DNA of 64,000 nucleotides, from NCBI GenBank assembly GCA_001839685.1, contig MLAK01001226.1, positions 78,626 through 142,625 of the forward strand. The letters run 5' to 3'. The notes below the pieces were generated by a model. That model saw only the letters and a program-made list of their open reading frames with translations. It had not been told where the DNA came from and did no database searches. Both the position numbers and the translations under genes were made by a program. Source of the DNA: Tritrichomonas foetus (taxonomy: Eukaryota > Parabasalia > Tritrichomonadida > Tritrichomonadidae). Shown here in pieces: positions 61,301 through 64,000 of this stretch. The stretch's first letter is position 1, and each line of letters starts with the position of its first letter.

Positions 61301-62486
61301 TGGATTTAATTTAATTGATGTAAATTGCTCATTATGTGAATTTTTCCCGTCCATGATTGTAAGGGACAGCAAAGTTGTGACATTTGATGAAAATAAAGGC
61401 ATTTTCTCATTGTTTGATTTTGATTTCAAAACATTTAAAACGATGCCTTTTCAAATTTATCAATTTTATCAAAATACTTTAGATCATATTTCACTATTTG
61501 CTAACGAAGCATTAATACAATCAGTTGATTTTTGGAATGTTCGAGTTTATGTTGTAATAGACCTTTGTGGATCGGCTTCTACTTTCTGTAATGTTCTTTT
61601 TGGAACAGATTTTGGTGAAATCGATGAAGAAGAAATTTGGTCAGGGTTTTCGTGTTCATATTCACGAGCATCATTGATTCTACTCGTTAAAGTGAATGAT
61701 CCAATAAACATAATGAAAGCAATTTCCATGCTCAACAACATGTCTGCAAGAGATACAAATCAAAGTAGTAGTGTTCAAGCTGGATTTCCGATTTTTGTAT
61801 GTGGAAGAACCAAAGAGCAAATTGATAATGCAATTCGTTTAGATAATGAAAAAATGCCGAGTATATTTTATGTAATTCACAGTGATGTCAATTACGGAAA
61901 ATGTGATTTGAACAATAAAATCATTCATCTTCCTCAAGAAGAAAATATGTATTCAAATTGTTTGAATGAACTGAAAGAACAATTGATTAATCATGGTGTT
62001 TCGGACAAAATATCAATTAGCAATATTTCAGATGCTGATAACGATAGTGATAATGATGAAGATGATGCTAATGATAAAGGTAAACCCAAAAAGAAAAAAT
62101 CTCAAGTTGAAAGTCAAAAGAAAAAGAATAATAATAATAACGATAAAAATCCAAAAGCAAAGAGAAGGAGCATCGTGAAAAAGGCTAAGAAGGGAAAGAA
62201 GGATGAAAAAGAAATGAAAAAGAAAATGAAAAAGAAAGAAAAGAGAAAGGAAAAGACTTTGAAGGAAAAGATAAAAGAACTCAAATCTTCAATAACAGAA
62301 TATGATCGAGAAAGAGCACTTCAGATTAACAAAGAAATTATTTGTTTATATCTCGCAGTTAAAAAATTCACAATGTATCCAATGAAGACTATTCTGCATT
62401 ACTGTAAGATAGATATGAATAACTTCACAGAACCACCTATCAATTTCTATAATAATGATACAATTCAAATGTTAACATTTAAATAA
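58341..62486 (+). CDS. Large protein with propeller-like and pseudo-GTPase-like regions
   Basis: I use ATG 58341 (MSMFFYIKPN), giving about 1,381 residues; the longer frame would need TTG. The first 400 residues form a domain I do not recognise (LLFYAQEKQYLALKYGG, THPY, VSPGGGFHFFD). Residues near 745-870 have strand repeats like a beta-propeller (LYVIAKDDEQ, ATVICYSNDG, SWIAAFDENDEIL). Near residue 1068, VYVVIDLCGSASTFCNVLFG resembles the P-loop region of large dynamin/VLIG-type GTPases (G..S.GKST..N.LFG) but has GSAST with no lysine, so nucleotide binding is unlikely. A very Lys-rich stretch (about 1245-1315) with coiled coil precedes the C-terminus. The GTPase analogy is tentative. Function is unknown. 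Confidence 0.82.
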   Translation: MSMFFYIKPNRQKKLEENNNDGNQYLRRERFHCDIYPEILKQQKIDHQIGMPCFSSYLPSVIFQNTVTHPYLLFYAQEKQYLALKYGGGKNSCQSSNKSIIKQLADYYNLSVDEFLSYAHSNVDFDIIAETWNKRFPETKSQTFVSPLSDFEITDVLGLQSLHTLAFGLNSHIILVFSIQTDYDSHPVCMNLMLGPDEALNNIHFFVTAEVRKVEKIIRYRNGETSKSYIYPKKLRFDLFIPNAAHTYGNKCQTVQSLPSFVSPGGGFHFFDIGYEKSIPFLKIPEMNSISDSPKVLCEDALFTIYKNSKSTSLSVQVQQSDNNKQICNFTMNTTNSTYEKMKKFVQSSGFSKNVVEKGSIQKSTKNENLNSFLEGKNILLAETCNSAYLVIQTNFNETSDETKIKINMIDTAQIDFDHYIISYKKKLSRPLTYRDLDHPLIHLLCFKGLIEIMEYSVDYLNDLLDIKTHDEKGKFKFDVKVYPKLDDNSPFFQYYSANELSKYSKESLLSYLDKLIHEYPLFLNGHADGQNQPTIEQLKNYIITSPSGFGYELYYFIFKLNKIVVQMKNSTIGFEPIIVSTIMELYSIQVYLSNIYSNSTKKDGNPINALLLQDVRSIHDFLARVTNKYFDSEEALKKNAENSAYPVKITTFIQSLNKIQDQQLPDPPYKFVLTDKYENSDSNANKNNNPKDESLEEDLKSARATYESKLIPKYQYEFCKIIQDATILPTVFFTVYSAYNVCFAYVSQQNLYVIAKDDEQSKLYIGHCETMNTEIQYNVEDPSKHIEGTFVAAVFMESLKATVICYSNDGKNSIGLFNIDGEKFDSIELTSNLQSLAVISKSWIAAFDENDEILMFKVTSKQISLEQNQKWRLFKELNIKELLLSRKTNPCSFIGPSSQSHSLLANAEKEETDEDNKGVETEIFGMYQGNSRVYSYITDHNQFESTNIQKNQNISQIPIKLNFHDNYDYSTKKSKVYPKYFPKKETGFNLIDVNCSLCEFFPSMIVRDSKVVTFDENKGIFSLFDFDFKTFKTMPFQIYQFYQNTLDHISLFANEALIQSVDFWNVRVYVVIDLCGSASTFCNVLFGTDFGEIDEEEIWSGFSCSYSRASLILLVKVNDPINIMKAISMLNNMSARDTNQSSSVQAGFPIFVCGRTKEQIDNAIRLDNEKMPSIFYVIHSDVNYGKCDLNNKIIHLPQEENMYSNCLNELKEQLINHGVSDKISISNISDADNDSDNDEDDANDKGKPKKKKSQVESQKKKNNNNNDKNPKAKRRSIVKKAKKGKKDEKEMKKKMKKKEKRKEKTLKEKIKELKSSITEYDRERALQINKEIICLYLAVKKFTMYPMKTILHYCKIDMNNFTEPPINFYNNDTIQMLTFK

Positions 62487-62669
62487 ATAGTATTTGTCAG
62501 ATAAAGAATGCAAATTATGAATGTTTCCATCATAAGTATATTTGGTGCTTATTCAAAAAGACAAAACTTAATAGTATTTCTTCAACGAAATTGAAAGCGA
62601 CTTTCTTAATAAAAGTCAGCACTTTGACATACTAAAGGACGACCATCATTTGAACCATCTCTACCGATT

Positions 62670-62670
<1 letters not shown>

Positions 62671-62711
<41 letters not shown>
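62671..62711 (+). repeat. 41-base A homopolymer
   Basis: An unbroken A run follows ctaccgattc. It immediately precedes a coding relic and could be the tail of a retroposed copy or just an expanded tract; the sequence alone cannot decide. Confidence 0.85.
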
Positions 62712-62712
<1 letters not shown>

Positions 62713-62892
62713 ATCACCATGAGGAAAATTCATCTCCCAAGAAAAATAATGATATAATTCTAAGACTATTTTTATCCAACTTCAAAACTCATTGATAATT
62801 TTTGGGGATATTTCACAAGTCAAAATGATTCATTAGACTTTTTCAGAGATTATAGAAAACTATTTAACAGGGTAATGGTTAGCTTTAACTAG
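62712..62892 (+). pseudogene. Decayed coding fragment after the poly-A tract
   Basis: From 62712 the frame reads HEENSSPKKNNDIILRLFLS, NFKTH to a TGA at 62793. Shifting by one base near 62791 continues IDNFWGYFTSQNDSLDFFRD, YRKLFNRVMVSFN to a TAG at 62890. The join across a one-base shift and the protein-like composition suggest the end of a real gene with an indel. Family not recognised. Confidence 0.45.
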
Positions 62893-63144
62893 TGACTATT
62901 TCTCTTTCTATAAATTGAAACCTAAATGGTAATAAAAAAACTCTAATAAAATATAAAACATTCATGAAAGCGTTATTTAACATAAATTATAATATTCGAA
63001 TATTTGAAAGAAAAAAATTAAACAAAATATATAGAATATAGAGTTAAATTCTGCATGATAGATATATTTAATAAAAAACAAATAATATATATAAACAAAT
63101 AAAATACAAATTACGTAAAAGTAATCGAGTAACAAATTATACAG

Positions 63145-63351
63145 ATGTATACAAACCAAATAGTCTTAACGTACGAAATCACTAAAATGATCCNTATNAT
63201 CAGTATTACTTNATACCATCAGNCAAAAATCAAAACCCAAATAACTAAAAGAATGACGAAAATTTCCCTTATCGCAAACTTCGCAAATGGCCGAATTCAA
63301 AAATATTTCGAAAATGATTCTGAAGAAGCTATTGTTTCAGTTTTCGGGTGA
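63145..63351 (+). other. Ambiguous-base region with a short open frame
   Basis: Four N characters (63194, 63198, 63212, 63223) interrupt this stretch. The right part (about 63259-63351) reads ISLIANFANGRIQKYFENDS and EEAIVSVFG to a TGA, which looks protein-like, but the left part is unreliable. It may be part of the same decayed multicopy material seen on either side. Confidence 0.3.
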
Positions 63352-63644
63352 ACAGCTTTCAGTCAATTGTTAAATCTATTTTTTATAGTTATGAGCCATA
63401 TTTATTCATAGTTTTGAAATTTTGCAACAATTAAACCGAAAAAAGAGCGATTTTGGAGAAAGCCTAAAAAAAAATTGTGAGAAGCTTTTTTTCCAAGAAT
63501 CACAAAGATTATAATACTGCTTCCCATAATTCTATTTACACTTCTTCTATCGATTTTTAATTAAAAATCGCGAAAATTTTGATAGTTTTAACTCAGTGAT
63601 GTTGAATTAATTCAATTTCCATTTGACAAATATGAATGTATTGA

Positions 63645-63860
63645 AATCTTTTCTGTCATAAAATTTTAGTATATGAAGAAAATAGACTGGCAGTCCTCAA
63701 CAGCACATTCTCAAGCAGGGATACAGATACAACGATTGAAAGACCAAATCAAGAAAAATGGAATCCAATATGTTTTTTTCCAGACTCGATGCCAAGTGAA
63801 TTTTCTGATGACTCGCCATTTAGATGGCAAAACATTCGTAATCTTCTCATTGATGCCTAA
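63645..63860 (+). pseudogene. Headless coding relic near the right edge
   Basis: In the frame from 63645 the sequence reads LVYEENRLAVLNSTFSSRDT, TIERPNQEKWNPICFFPDSM and FSDDSPFRWQNIRNLLIDA, then TAA. No start codon leads it; a TGA stands just before. The composition (Trp, Pro, Arg, Asp) is much more protein-like than an overlapping ATG frame here (63673-63933), which I reject. It looks like the C-terminus of a lost gene. Family not recognised. Confidence 0.45.
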
Positions 63861-64000
63861 ATTTTTTTTATTTATATCAAAATTATTAATATTTTTTTTA
63901 TACTTCATTTTTGTATTTTGGAAAACATTATAATTTTCGATGGAGGGTCATATGATAATAAAAAGCACGATTTATGATAAGAAATAATCAAGATATTAAT

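Noticed and set aside
63131..63151. A further copy of the ATACAGATGTATA element end
   Set aside because: Only the 13-14 base palindromic core matches; the following GACCAA part is missing, and no partner end or flanking octamer repeat was found.
62977..63159. Tyr/Ile/Phe-rich minus-strand 60-residue frame
   Set aside because: Lies in extremely AT-rich sequence next to ambiguous bases; composition is that of random AT DNA.
63673..63933. ATG frame overlapping the right-edge relic
   Set aside because: The alternative frame 63645-63860 reads far more like protein; this frame ends in a Phe/Ile-rich run.

Overview
The window reads as nuclear DNA of an AT-rich, gene-dense, intron-poor protist. The best fit is a parabasalid, close to Tritrichomonas or Trichomonas. 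Three things point there. The long genes (up to about 2,300 codons) are uninterrupted. There are two Myb-like proteins with the NxIKNRW signature common in trichomonads. Many start codons have a TCA-type initiator-like motif only 4 to 35 bases upstream. The species call is inference. No rRNA, tRNA, CRISPR array or canonical intron was recognised by eye.

Layout, left to right. A partial MED13-like Mediator gene (minus strand) runs off the left edge. A decayed gene fragment and a two-part surface protein (3316-6336) follow. Then come a possible tiny membrane protein written partly in a hexanucleotide repeat, a CDC7/CK2-like kinase and a disordered protein. The gap 9609-11412 holds a 713-bp inverted-repeat element with an exact 8-bp target duplication. 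TAF6, a PA200/Blm10 proteasome activator, a Myb factor, a protein built almost wholly of ubiquitin-like folds, a MAP65/PRC1-type microtubule bundler and a short ubiquitin-like protein with an in-frame TGA come next. A GAF protein with a degenerate phosphodiesterase-like C-terminus follows. After a 2.6-kb gap lies a strongly codon-biased secreted/membrane protein (33209-35881).

The right half carries an unknown coiled-coil protein, a PDI-like protein without CXXC, a DEAH helicase fused to IBR-RING2 zinc domains, a decayed gene (45889-46523), a PP1-type phosphatase, full-length TOR kinase, a one-repeat Myb protein, a small unknown protein, a second and older copy of the inverted-repeat element, and a large protein with a possible pseudo-GTPase region. 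The right end (62487-64000) has gene relics, a 41-A tract and ambiguous bases.

The genes do not form an operon or a single pathway. Themes that recur are transcription (MED13, TAF6, two Mybs), growth signalling (TOR, CDC7/CK2-like kinase, PP1-like phosphatase, GAF/PDE-like), ubiquitin/proteasome functions (poly-UBL, UBL, PA200, RBR-helicase) and the secretory pathway or surface. The strongest candidates for something undescribed are the poly-UBL protein, the new inverted-repeat element family, the GAF/pseudo-phosphodiesterase, and the TGA-interrupted UBL gene. All family calls come from reading motifs by eye without searches.
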